Origin: Clostridiales bacterium
GTDB taxonomy: Bacteria; Bacillota; Clostridia; Lachnospirales; WQUN01
DNA: 37,438 bases
Assembly: GCA_031269465.1 (NCBI GenBank)
Contig: JAISZB010000079.1
Coordinates: 1-37,438, forward strand
Direction: 5' to 3'
The translations under genes and the position numbers were made by a program. A model generated the notes under the pieces. The model was not told the DNA's origin. It searched no databases and was given only the letters and a program-made list of their open reading frames with translations. The number at the start of each line of letters is the position of its first letter. Positions within the stretch are counted from its first letter, which is position 1. Of this stretch, positions 1-7,768 are shown piece after piece.

Positions 1-228
1 ATACTGCTTTTCATATAAACCCCTATGAAGCTTCGCTTCACCACTAAGGATGAAAATATTAAGCCATTTGTGTGTTTGAGGCATGGACAAATGTCCATAA
101 AATGTATTTTCATACTAAATTACCTCTTTTGGAGCTTGATTATACAGCGAGTGCAAAATGCCGATATCAATCGCACCATTCAATGGACAGTCAAGCTCCA
201 AAAAAGGAACATTTGATGAAAAGCGGTA
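1..228 (+). mobile_element. Chimeric MITE-like element at window edge (subtypes B and A)
   Basis: The right part (about 115-228) is a typical subtype A half: GGAGCTTGATTATACAGCGA, then GTGCAAAATGCCGAT, then the opposite arm with CATTCAATGG, ending ATGAAAAGCGGTA followed by TA. The left part (about 1-114) instead resembles the longer element at 34821-34985 (shared TACTG, CATAT.AACCCCT, GCTTCACC). So this copy is either a recombinant of two subtypes or the ancestral long form. The left end touches the window edge and may be incomplete. No coding capacity. Confidence 0.7.
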
Positions 229-494
229 TATAATCAAGCTGAAACATAGACTGCAAGTCGATCTAGGATATCTGGCCTTCCAGCGCGTCGGCGCACTTTT
301 CTAACGGAGCGCCATGCCCCCGAATCAGCCTCCAGTTCCTGCAGGCGCTGGATCGCTCTTGTCCGTAATAGCGTCTGTGTGCATGGCTTAGAAACGAATA
401 GGGCTACAGACCATGCAAAACTGCGAATCGGCAGATTTTCTGCCATAAAAACTCGATTAGACCAAGCTCAAAAATTTCTGCGTTCTAAACAAAA

Positions 495-537
495 CGGCCT
501 GCAGGGCGAGGATTTGATTATCCCTCCCCGCAGGCCG
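495..537 (-). terminator. Probable terminator for the LTA-synthase-like gene
   Basis: Arms CGGCCTGC and GCAGGCCG close an imperfect stem (inner GAGGAT / ATCCCTC pairing) around TTGATT. Read on the minus strand the stem is followed by GTTTTGTTT, so it would stop minus-strand transcripts. The only minus-strand gene upstream is the LTA-synthase-like gene ending at 826; a MITE (647-778) now lies between the gene and this hairpin. Confidence 0.55.
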
Positions 538-618
538 CATTATGGGTAGCGCGCTTGATTTGACGCCTCTTCAGGCCTAGCAGTTTTCTGGTTTGCAGTA
601 TATTCTGCATCTTCATAT

Positions 619-822
619 TTTTGGCGCTGGAGACTCCCGCCTCATATACCGCTTTTCATCAAATGTTCCTTTTTTGGAGCCTGATTATCCATTGAGTGGT
701 GCGAAATGCCGATCTCGGCATTTTGCACTCGCTGTATAATCAAGCTCCAAAAATGGTAATTTTATATGAAAAGCAGTATATGTCAGGAGCTGTGGTTCGC
801 AGGCATTAGGCGGTGGATTGTT
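619..822 (-). mobile_element. 3'-end remnant of an IscB-type element, split by a MITE
   Basis: On the minus strand, 619-644 carries GAGGCGGGAGTCTCC, then AGCGCCAAA, nearly identical to the terminal hairpin sequence at 2710-2737 and 36834-36861. Across the MITE, 781-822 carries AATCCACCGCCTAATGCCTG, matching the sequence that lies upstream of the hairpin in the copy at 2740-2785. Removing the MITE rejoins the two parts. Only about 70 bases of the original element remain; no iscB reading frame survives here. Confidence 0.6.
647..778 (-). mobile_element. MITE subtype A, full length copy
   Basis: Ends TACCGCTTTTCAT and ATGAAAAGCAGTA form terminal inverted repeats, flanked by TA at 645-646 and 779-780. 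The internal arms (GATTATCCATTGAGTGG on one side, CACTCGCTGTATAATC on the other) meet at the central palindrome ATGCCGATCTCGGCAT. The arm order is the reverse of that at 25993-26118, hence minus orientation. It sits within an IscB-element 3' end, so it arrived later. Confidence 0.85.
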
Positions 823-825
823 GAC

Positions 826-2709
826 CTACTGCGCCTGTTGCTTTTCGTTGTAAATGTTGTAGTACTCCCAGCTTCTATAGAAATTGATGGGATGCTCGTC
901 TTTTTCGCCTAGGAGCTCCACGGAGCCCGATGCGGTGACATACTGGCTTTCAAAGATGACGGGGTATGACTCGTAAATGACGTTTGCTTCATCAATGAAG
1001 GGATCGGAGCCGGCAAAGCCCAGGAGCATGTTTACAGCCGCGCCAAGGCGGCTTGAAGAGAAAGTCCAATCTCCTTCAATGGACATTTCTTCGTAGATTG
1101 CATCTATGCCTGAAGCTTTTTTTGCGGAATCGTTTTGCCAGATTAAGAACGGAGTTTTGTAGAGCCTTATAAGTTCTTCCGCTGGATCATCCGAGTGTGG
1201 TATAAGGGCTTCGTAGATGCTTTTTTCAAAGCTGGGGAGGTGATCCCCGTAATATACCAAGACGACGGGTTCCGGCCTGTTTCGCAAATAGTCTGTCAGA
1301 ACCCCGAGTTCGCGGTCGCAGTCAAGCATGCCGTAGATATAGTTGTATAGAGCATTCTCTTCATTCTTTGTAAAATTGAGATCTGAGGAGAAGTTAAGCT
1401 CGGAGTCTCCGTACTTGTCAAGATATGGACCGTGGTTTTGTATTGTGACGCAAAATTCGAAGAATGGCTTTTCCGGCGCGCTTCTCATATGCTCTTCGTA
1501 TTCAGAGATGATTTTATTTATCGTCTGCTCTTCTGTGACATACATGCCTTTCGTGTCGGTTTTATCGAAGCTTTCTATGTCTATCAGACGGCTGAAACCC
1601 ATGTATCCGTAAACATTCTGCCTGTTGTAGAACCATCCGAAGCCGGGGTGTATGGCTATATTGTCATAGCCTAGAAAGCTCAGGACTGAGGGCATGGCGG
1701 ATATCGGCTTGGCTATAAGGGAGTACGCGTAAGGCGCGCCCCTGAAGTGGCGGGAATTCATGCCAGTGAATATGTCAAATTCAGTATCGGATGTTCCGCC
1801 TCCCACATTCGGGACTACAATGTAACCAGAAATGGATTCCTCCTTCAATTTTTTGAAGTTTTTCATAGGATCCGCATAATTGCTGAAGTCGAGGTGTGGG
1901 CTTGAAATCATGTCAGAATATGCTTCGCTGAGAATCAAGATGATGTTCGGCTTTAGAACATGCTCCGAGTCGGCTCGTTCTGCGCCAAGCAGTTTAGCTA
2001 TTTCAGGCGCGTCTTTGTCATACTGGTATGGCTTTTTAACGCGGCTGTTGTCCATGGTGTATATGAAGCTGTAGAGAAAGCCCTTGGACTGAAAATTATC
2101 GGTTTGATTGTAGATGTTTCCCTTCATGAAGAGGCTCGCATAGATTTCCGGACTTGCCAGAACCAGGCTGTTGACGGCCAGCAAAATCCCCAGCGATGCG
2201 GCTGCCCCGGTCAGCCTTGCAATCAGGTTCATCGGCTTATTCCTGATTAAAATCAAAGATAAAGTGAAGACTAGCAAAAATAGAAAAGCGCCTGCGCCTA
2301 CGGCAAGAAACGTGCTTTTGCTGATGCTTTTTGCTATGCCTAAAAATTCTCCTCCCAAAAGGATGTCATTGGGCTTGAAAGGATCCTGGCGCATATTTAT
2401 CATGTTGCGGTTTACAATTGAAAGAGCCGATACTGCGGCGCCCACCAAGCCGCAGGCAAGAGCGGCGCTGTTTGAAGCAAAGTACAAGACTAGCATTGCA
2501 AGAACTACAGGCAGCCAGTTATAGAGGGCGATCATGTACCCTGACTCTTTCACGCACTCCCAGATTTCCATTATGGAGGTAGGCTGAAAGCCAAACATTG
2601 CGATTGTTGCGGCGGCTGATGCAAGAGCTATAAGAATCAAGCTCACAGGCAGGTTGAGGCGGATGGCTTTCAGTCCGCGCCTGCGGAAAATGCGTTTCAA
2701 ATAATCCAT
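826..2709 (-). CDS. LTA synthase-like membrane sulfatase-fold protein
   Basis: Predicted 627-residue member of the LtaS/phosphoglycerol transferase group of the alkaline phosphatase superfamily, which transfers glycerol phosphate (or related groups) to surface polymers outside the membrane. About five membrane segments lie near residues 21-40, 61-78, 81-99, 135-155 and 164-184, followed by an extracellular domain. That domain shows the expected metal-site pieces: NIILILSEAYSD (Glu262), GGGTSDTEFD (303-312, candidate nucleophile Thr306), NHGP (425-428) and YYGDHLP (Asp489, His490). The frame is open to a TTG ten codons upstream, but those codons lie in a repeated mobile-element end, so the ATG at 2709 is chosen. 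No good ribosome site precedes it. Followed by element debris and a possible terminator at 495-537. Exact polymer substrate is not inferable; the family is fairly certain. Confidence 0.85.
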   Translation of the reverse strand: MDYLKRIFRRRGLKAIRLNLPVSLILIALASAAATIAMFGFQPTSIMEIWECVKESGYMIALYNWLPVVLAMLVLYFASNSAALACGLVGAAVSALSIVNRNMINMRQDPFKPNDILLGGEFLGIAKSISKSTFLAVGAGAFLFLLVFTLSLILIRNKPMNLIARLTGAAASLGILLAVNSLVLASPEIYASLFMKGNIYNQTDNFQSKGFLYSFIYTMDNSRVKKPYQYDKDAPEIAKLLGAERADSEHVLKPNIILILSEAYSDMISSPHLDFSNYADPMKNFKKLKEESISGYIVVPNVGGGTSDTEFDIFTGMNSRHFRGAPYAYSLIAKPISAMPSVLSFLGYDNIAIHPGFGWFYNRQNVYGYMGFSRLIDIESFDKTDTKGMYVTEEQTINKIISEYEEHMRSAPEKPFFEFCVTIQNHGPYLDKYGDSELNFSSDLNFTKNEENALYNYIYGMLDCDRELGVLTDYLRNRPEPVVLVYYGDHLPSFEKSIYEALIPHSDDPAEELIRLYKTPFLIWQNDSAKKASGIDAIYEEMSIEGDWTFSSSRLGAAVNMLLGFAGSDPFIDEANVIYESYPVIFESQYVTASGSVELLGEKDEHPINFYRSWEYYNIYNEKQQAQ

Positions 2710-2860
2710 CAGATTTGGCGCAGGAGACTCCCGCCTCAAATGCCCTCAGGCATTATGCGGGGTGGAATGCGCCGCTCCTTCCCTTCGGTTAGAATAGCCG
2801 TTCGATTAGCTAATGGCTTGAGCTTCTTGCAGCAGAGCTTTAGCGCTTAGGCATTAGTCG
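2710..2860 (-). mobile_element. IscB-type element 3' remnant abutting the start codon
   Basis: Minus-strand translation of 2860-2760 gives CKKLKPL, then TEGKERRIPPR, matching the C-terminus of the IscB-like fragment at 36870-37312 (YKKLKPL, PAEKKRRGEE). Downstream comes GAGGCGGGAGTCTCC, then TGCGCCAAATCTG, identical to the sequence before lepB. Everything upstream in the frame is lost. The remnant ends exactly at the ATG of the LTA-synthase-like gene. Confidence 0.6.
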
Positions 2861-2914
2861 GTAGGTTTATGATCTCTTTTCCTGATAGAAAATACTGATT
2901 GCATATGCCTATTA

Positions 2915-3008
2915 TACAGATTTTCATCAAATGTCCCTTTTTTGTTAATTATCTATTGAGTGGTGCGAAATGAAGCTGCAAAAAAGGTATTTTCAATGAA
3001 AATCAGTA
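2915..3008 (-). mobile_element. MITE subtype A, internally deleted copy
   Basis: Terminal repeats TACAGATTTTCATC and CAATGAAAATCAGTA; TA at 2913-2914 and TG at 3009-3010. The centre is deleted: TATTGAGTGGTGCGAAATG runs straight into AAGCTGCAAAAAAGG. About 94 bp long. Confidence 0.8.
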
Positions 3009-3436
3009 TGAGCATAGGAACACTATAATTTTGCGATTTAAACATTCGTGATGAAGCTCAGAAAAGGCTTGCTGATTTTAATTGAAAATTACCAGGCGCA
3101 TTAGGCTTCAAATCCTTAAGCGTCTGAGTGCTGCATTATGCTCGCTTGCATATAGCAATCCTTTCAATAGACGCAAATTTCTTTAATTCCCCAAAAAACG
3201 CCAGGAGCTTCATTGAGCTTTATTAGATTGCGCATCGCATTATGACGCACTACATTATTATAGAATAAAAAGAATTATTTAACAAGTGAGTTTGATATTT
3301 TTCTCTCAATGCTGTTCTTGTTTTTATGCAAGGCGATTCCCGAATAACAAAGGATAATGGCAATAAATGGGATTGGCTATTCATTAATGAATTGAAATTG
3401 CAAATCATTTTCCTTGACAATCCTTGACTAATGAAT
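3009..3436. other. Non-coding gap, AT-rich
   Basis: No reading frame with a ribosome site or recognisable domain. The DNA is AT-rich with short T and A runs around 3255-3320. Nothing else supported. Confidence 0.5.
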
Positions 3437-3520
3437 TATACTGATTTGCGATGAATTCCCTGGCTTAGCGCTTGATTATAAAGCGAGCGCGATGCCGTTA
3501 TCTGCATTCACTCTTGTAAG
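3437..3520 (+). repeat. Decayed MITE arm
   Basis: ATACTGATTTGCG, then GCTTGATTATAAAGCGAGCG and CGATGCCGTTATCTGCAT resemble the left arm and centre of subtype A, but with many substitutions and no clear right end. It lies just upstream of the tRNA gene. Confidence 0.45.
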
Positions 3521-3581
3521 GGATATTTGAACTCCAAATTAGTGCGTTTGACTGTAAATACTAAAATAGACATTGATTTTC

Positions 3582-3654
3582 GCGTTCTTAGCTCAGTGGA
3601 TAGAGCGTTCGGCTCCGAACCGAAAGGCCGGGGGTTCAATTCCCCCAGAGCGCA
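3582..3654 (+). tRNA. tRNA-Arg (anticodon CCG)
   Basis: A 73-nt cloverleaf can be drawn: acceptor GCGTTCT pairing with AGAGCGC (one G-U), D arm GCTCAGTGGATAGAGC, anticodon stem TTCGG/CCGAA with loop CTCCGAA, and T arm GGGGGTTCAATTCCCCC. The anticodon CCG reads arginine codon CGG. The discriminator base is A; CCA is not encoded. It is isolated, with decayed MITE arms on both sides. Confidence 0.93.
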
Positions 3655-3660
3655 ATAACG

Positions 3661-3724
3661 ACCGATTTCGAGGAAAGGATTATACAATGAGCGCGATTGA
3701 TCACGGCATTTCGCACCTTGAGAG
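3661..3724 (+). repeat. Decayed MITE arm downstream of the tRNA
   Basis: ACCGATTTC, then GATTATACAATGAGCGCGAT, then CACGGCATTTCGCACC follow the order of the subtype A left arm and centre (compare 28560-28612). The right arm is lost. Together with the piece at 3437-3520 it brackets the tRNA gene. Confidence 0.5.
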
Positions 3725-3888
3725 CGGTGGCTTGAACTCAAGTGGGGATCGCCCGGCGTCATTGACTCGTCGACTTTGCAAGGATTTTCACGTGCTTTTT
3801 TTCTTTTCGCCTGACTAAGTTTAAAGACCCGAAAGTGGATGATGCGATCTAAGAATCAATCTGACCTAAATCGCCAGTAGAAAATAAA

Positions 3889-3921
3889 AAAAGGGCCCTC
3901 TCAAATCGAGAGCCCTTTTTC
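3889..3921 (-). terminator. Intrinsic terminator of the kinase operon
   Basis: Stem AGGGCTCTC / GAGAGGGCCCT around a short GATTT loop, followed on the minus strand by a run of T (CCCTTTTTTTATTTT). It begins about 15 bases after the kinase stop codon. The plus-strand side also has five T, so it may act in both directions. Confidence 0.85.
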
Positions 3922-3935
3922 CATTCTTTTGCCGA

Positions 3936-4595
3936 TCACATTGTTCTTCGAGGCAGTTCAACAATTGCGCTGCATCCGCCTTCAGGGCGGTTTTCCAATG
4001 TAAATCTACCTCCATACTGCGCCACAGTGTTCCGGCAGTAATGAAGTCCGAAGCCTGTTCCGTTCTGCTTGGTTGTGAAGAAGCTTTGATCTAGAAGGGA
4101 AGCATCCTTAAGGCCTGTGCCGTTGTCGTTGATGACGACGGCAATATCATAATCTGTGGTTTCCACATTTATATCTATGCAGCCTTTGAAGGACATTGAC
4201 TCCACTGCGTTGCTGAGCAGGTTAGTGAACACCATCCGGATTTTCTGCCTCTGACCGGAAAATTGCAGGGCTTCGTCGGTCGGATCAAGATCAAAAACCA
4301 TGTGCTCATAAGTGCGTCTGTATTCATCCACTAGATCACTGAGCATCGCCGTTAAATCAATAAGCTCTTCTTTTTCATCCTCTCGTGCGCTATGGATGAA
4401 ATCCAAAACAAGCTGATTGATCTTGAAGAGTTCCCGTTTGATAATTTCGCAGTTTTTGTTGTACTTGCCCTCAGTGTCGCTTGTTTTGATTAGATCTAGA
4501 TGAGCTAAAGCCACGTTAAGTGGATTTTTTATTTCATGAGCCACAGTTGCAGCCATTTCTTCGAGTGTTTCTTGATTTTCCCCCAAAAAAGCCAT
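3936..4595 (-). CDS. Sensorless histidine kinase
   Basis: A 219-residue protein made only of a kinase core. The H box HEIKNPL carries the phosphate acceptor His20; the N box NLLSNAVES starts at 125; G1 DNGTGL is at 157-162, the F box FFTTK at 172-176 and G2 GTGFGL at 179-184. All key residues are present, so it should be active. There is no membrane segment, PAS or other sensor domain and no response regulator next to it, so its signal must come from a partner protein. The ATG at 4595 has GAGGTGA eight bases upstream. It lies 49 bases behind the MPN/LysM membrane protein gene and probably shares its transcript; that protein is a candidate input. The core resembles the small kinases that feed sporulation phosphorelays, but this is inference. 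Confidence 0.85.
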   Translation of the reverse strand: MAFLGENQETLEEMAATVAHEIKNPLNVALAHLDLIKTSDTEGKYNKNCEIIKRELFKINQLVLDFIHSAREDEKEELIDLTAMLSDLVDEYRRTYEHMVFDLDPTDEALQFSGQRQKIRMVFTNLLSNAVESMSFKGCIDINVETTDYDIAVVINDNGTGLKDASLLDQSFFTTKQNGTGFGLHYCRNTVAQYGGRFTLENRPEGGCSAIVELPRRTM

Positions 4596-4644
4596 TCAAT
4601 TTATCACCTCAGTGTCACCGTTTTCTTAAGATTTTCATAATATC

Positions 4645-5775
4645 CTATTCAGCTGGCAACATAATTGTTGTGCCGGATACAATATGATTTGGATCTTCGA
4701 TATTGTTGTAATCCATTACTTTTTTTAGCATCGCGGCAGAGCCATAGTGCTTTACGCATATGGAATTCAAGGTGTCCCCCTTCTTGACTACGTATTTCAC
4801 AGGCGCAGCGGAAGGAGCCTCTGCTTGAGTAGCTGACGTCTGCGATGAAGGCGCGTCGCTTTCGTTTCCCTCTATGATTTGGGTTGCGGGAGTTGCGTCA
4901 TCATCAGTCTTGTAGGCCGGGGAAACGTCTTTGCCGATTTGAGAGAGTTCGTTGATGTATGATTCATTGAGCTGGACTATCTGCTTTTCCATGCTCGCAA
5001 TTCGATCCTGATTTTGTATAAGCCCTGCGCCCATTATGAAAGTGACTATAAAGAGCACTGCGCAGAGGCCAACCAAGAGGTTCAGCACTCGCTTCTGCTC
5101 TTGCATGTCTTTTTGATAGAAGCGGGTAGCTTCCCTGACGCGTATCAAGCTGTCCGCTGCCTGAAAGCGCTCAGAGGCAAGCCGGGGTTCCGGCGGAGCT
5201 TCGGAAGCCGCAGCTTCAAGCCTGCTTGAGGGATTGTTGAGCTCTTGGTACTTGTTCATTCCTTCATTTTTTTCGTAGTAGATGAAGTAGCCTTTCGACT
5301 CATTCAGGCTGGCGCCATTTCGGGTATATGTATAAAATGCATTTGTTTTCTCAATCGGATCCATGACGAAGAGCACTTGATATTTCTTCTTGAAATTCTC
5401 AAGATGCGCCTGTGCATATCCGCTGTTCAAGCTAGCCCCGTAGCTGGGCTGGGATAGCATCCAGCCGACAATCTTCATTCCAGGGTAATGCTCGTTGATG
5501 CATTCCTGCGCATAATCCATGGAGCGCTCTGTGAACAGAGCAAGTCCGTTTTTGACCTCTGTATGCCTGCCTTCAATGGCGCCGCTTATAAAAAGTATCG
5601 GTTGGCTGTCGATTACCATGTAACGCCCCGCAAGCATTGCCACGCGCTCTTGGTAGTCTCCGGCCTTGGCGAATTCGTACAGGTATGAGCATACGCTGTC
5701 TTCTAGATATATGCGCATGCCTTCGCCGATTGTTCCGATTTGCTTTATGTTTGCGGGCAGTTCAAATTGATCCAT
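4645..5775 (-). CDS. Membrane protein with degenerate MPN/JAMM-like domain and C-terminal LysM
   Basis: A 376-residue protein. Residues about 20-170 look like an MPN (Mov34/JAMM) fold: IVGWMLSQPSYG (102-113) occupies the place of the JAMM motif VGWxHSHPxxG, and VLFVMDPIEKTNAFYTY (134-150) the place of the strand ending in a DP motif. The two metal-binding histidines are replaced (LSQ instead of HSH), so peptidase activity is unlikely. A linker rich in Ala/Pro/Glu follows, then one membrane segment (231-252), a short coiled coil (258-282), a Ser/Thr/Ala stretch and a LysM domain (327-374, YVVKKGDTLNSI) expected to bind peptidoglycan. Topology puts the MPN part in the cytoplasm and LysM outside or in the spore intermembrane space. 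The start at 5775 has GGAGG nine bases upstream. It is upstream of the sensorless kinase. LysM is certain; MPN assignment is by motif order only. Confidence 0.75.
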   Translation of the reverse strand: MDQFELPANIKQIGTIGEGMRIYLEDSVCSYLYEFAKAGDYQERVAMLAGRYMVIDSQPILFISGAIEGRHTEVKNGLALFTERSMDYAQECINEHYPGMKIVGWMLSQPSYGASLNSGYAQAHLENFKKKYQVLFVMDPIEKTNAFYTYTRNGASLNESKGYFIYYEKNEGMNKYQELNNPSSRLEAAASEAPPEPRLASERFQAADSLIRVREATRFYQKDMQEQKRVLNLLVGLCAVLFIVTFIMGAGLIQNQDRIASMEKQIVQLNESYINELSQIGKDVSPAYKTDDDATPATQIIEGNESDAPSSQTSATQAEAPSAAPVKYVVKKGDTLNSICVKHYGSAAMLKKVMDYNNIEDPNHIVSGTTIMLPAE

Positions 5776-5971
5776 TGGAATTCCTCCTAAAGCAGAGCTT
5801 GCATCCCTGCTCTTTCTCAGGGATTTAGAGATCTTTAAGTGCGGCGGATCATTGCCTTTCCCTACAGAGACATCCGCTAAAAGGAGCTTGCTCCGGGTTT
5901 TAAGCCCCTGAGTGAATTGATTCGAAGGCTTTGAAGCTCTCCGGGAAACTATCTTTGGCGCATATAAAGTT

Positions 5972-6216
5972 GAAATCTCAAAACGAAATTCCTAACGATT
6001 TGAACTTCATCCAAGTTGAAATGCATTTCAAATGAAATCTGTTTCCGGCTGAAATTAGTTAACCAGCTTCAACTGAAAATCAGTTTTAGGTGAAACCTTC
6101 TTAAAGGAGAAACCCTTTTCAAGATGAAATACTTTTCAAGATGAAATTCTTTTCACTCTGAAATCATGAATCCTTTCAAGATAAAACTCATCTAAAGGAA
6201 AAATTCCTGCGCAAAA
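5972..6216. repeat. Degenerate 17-bp-period tandem array
   Basis: Units of the form GAAAnnCTTTTCAAGAT begin at 6018, 6034, 6051, 6075, 6092, 6109, 6126, 6143, 6160, 6183 and 6200. Most steps are exactly 17 bases, with one of 16 and two longer ones (24 and 23). Weaker units at 5972 and 5985 extend the array to the left. Each unit is itself a small GAAA...TTTC inverted repeat (GAAATGCATTTC at 6018 is a perfect palindrome). It lies about 200 bases upstream of the MPN/LysM gene. There is no open frame across it. Confidence 0.75.
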
Positions 6217-7233
6217 GAATGGTTTTGTTTCCTCATTCAATAAAGCCTTCGAATGGCTTAAGCATCTTTATCAGTTTTACAGGCAGAGGCATCGCGCTAA
6301 GTTTATTAGAAGCATAAGAATTGCTCTTCTTGGCGGTGCAGACGCTGGTACTTGATTGTTTCATGATTCATTGGATAATCAGGGCCAGTGATTGCACGCC
6401 GCCATTTCAGGACGCTTATTATTGAACAGGTTCATCAGTTTATGCTTCATAGATTTAAGCCTTGGTCAGAAGAAGCTTGGGAATAAATCAAAAGGCTTGT
6501 GAAGCGCGTTATTCTGCAGGGAGTGCAATTCTCCTAAACGGCGCCCGCCGAAAATCTTTCCCCAATTGATTGCATACGGAGGCGCAGCCGCGTAAGCCGT
6601 AAAAAACGGACAAAAGCCTGGCTGGCGTTTAATTCTGCTATGAACTTGAAGATTCGCTGGAACTTCAAATTTAGGTTCAAACCAACGATGCCATTGAAAA
6701 TCTCGCATGATAACCTGAGTCTTAAGGTCATTAGGGCTTGCCAGATCAGAAATAATCGGCGTATAAATTCTTAAGCTGCTGTCGGATATTTCTCATCCGG
6801 TCATTAGGGAAGTTAATTATAAGAAATATATGCCAGGGTGATGGAAATGATGACAAGCAATTAAGCTTTTATAGCCAGGTGGATGAATCCAGCTATGACC
6901 ATTTGCAGTCAAATGTTCCTATATTGGAGATTTACTGTCTCTTTCGCGTTTTTTGATCAACCTCCCAGATTGGCAGTCAAATCAGTATAGCATCCAGCAT
7001 GAGGGTTTGGCAGCTTCAAAGCCTATGTCTGCTGATTTGCAGCCAAAATCAGTGCTTTCAAGTGCAAATCAGTATAGATTGAAGGGATGCCGAACAAATG
7101 ATTTTAAGCAGAAAGCGCTAAGAAGCATTTTAGGCTGCCCAAGCAGAAATTCTTGCTCATCTCTGAACCAATTACGCATCAACTTTTTCGCTCAAGGAAT
7201 CAGTGAAAGTCAGTGAAAGCTTCCAACCTTCTA
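6217..7233. other. Non-coding gap with decayed MITE pieces
   Basis: No frame with both a ribosome site and protein-like composition. Two decayed element ends are visible: 6896-6987 (TTTGCAGTCAAATGTTCCTA ... GGCAGTCAAATCAGTATA) and 7034-7077 (GATTTGCAGCCAAAATCAG ... GTGCAAATCAGTATA). A single arm fragment GATTCATTGGATAATCAG lies near 6365. The gap looks like a graveyard of these elements. Confidence 0.5.
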
Positions 7234-7347
7234 TACTGATTTTCATCAAATGTTCCTTTTTTGGGGTGAGAAATGGCGATATCGGCATTTCGCGCTCGCT
7301 GGATAATCAAGCGGCAAAAAAGGTTATTTCAAATGAAAATCAATGTA
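7234..7347 (-). mobile_element. MITE subtype A, left arm partly deleted
   Basis: TACTGATTTTCATC and AAATGAAAATCAATGTA ends, TA at 7232-7233 and 7348-7349. The centre ATGGCGATATCGGCATTTCG is near perfect; the left arm lacks the GCTTGATTATCCATTGA block. About 114 bp. Confidence 0.8.
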
Positions 7348-7645
7348 TAATGAGGCTTTGGGATGCAGACTCAAAAAAACAAGCCCAAAAGGCGGATGAG
7401 CCGCAATTTTTGGAGCGACATTAATGCCGATCGCAGACGCTTTCAGGCGATTGTTTTCCCAACAAGGATAGCGTCGACTTAACCGGTGGGGGCGGGAGCA
7501 AAATAGGAGCGATCTGAAACAGGAATGCAGCATGCACTAATAGATACGGAAAAAAACAACTGGCTATTTTTTGACGTTTATCTATACTTGCTATTCTTAT
7601 TGAAATAGTGCTCACTGGCTTAAAAATGCATTATAAGCTATCCTA

Positions 7646-7768
7646 TACTGATTCGCACTTGCAGTTTCTGTTTTAGCTTGACTATACAGTTAGTGCGAAA
7701 TGCCGATTCGGCATTTCGTACCCTCAATAGATAATCAAACCCCAATTTGGGTGCATTTGGCTGCAAAT
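7646..7768 (+). mobile_element. MITE subtype A, diverged ends
   Basis: TACTGATTCGCACTTGCAG on the left and GGCTGCAAATC on the right are diverged terminal repeats; the inside is typical: GCTTGACTATACAGTTAG, GTGCGAAATGCCGATTCGGC, then CCCTCAATAGATAATCAA. TA precedes at 7644-7645. The right boundary is approximate. Confidence 0.65.

Noticed and set aside
234..446. 70-codon minus-strand frame
   Set aside because: No ribosome site, arginine-rich low-plausibility protein, next to a mobile element.
2710..2739. Ten-residue N-terminal extension (MRRESPAPNL) of the LTA-synthase-like protein
   Set aside because: It reads through a repeated mobile-element end that also precedes lepB, where the frame has no start.
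3508..3762. Frames over the tRNA-Arg locus on both strands
   Set aside because: They translate the tRNA and decayed MITE arms.
5972..6216. CRISPR array for the 17-bp-period repeat
   Set aside because: Unit too short, no distinct spacers, units diverged, no cas genes in the window.
6466..6731. Two overlapping minus-strand frames of 65-80 codons
   Set aside because: Mutually overlapping, no ribosome site, no family resemblance.
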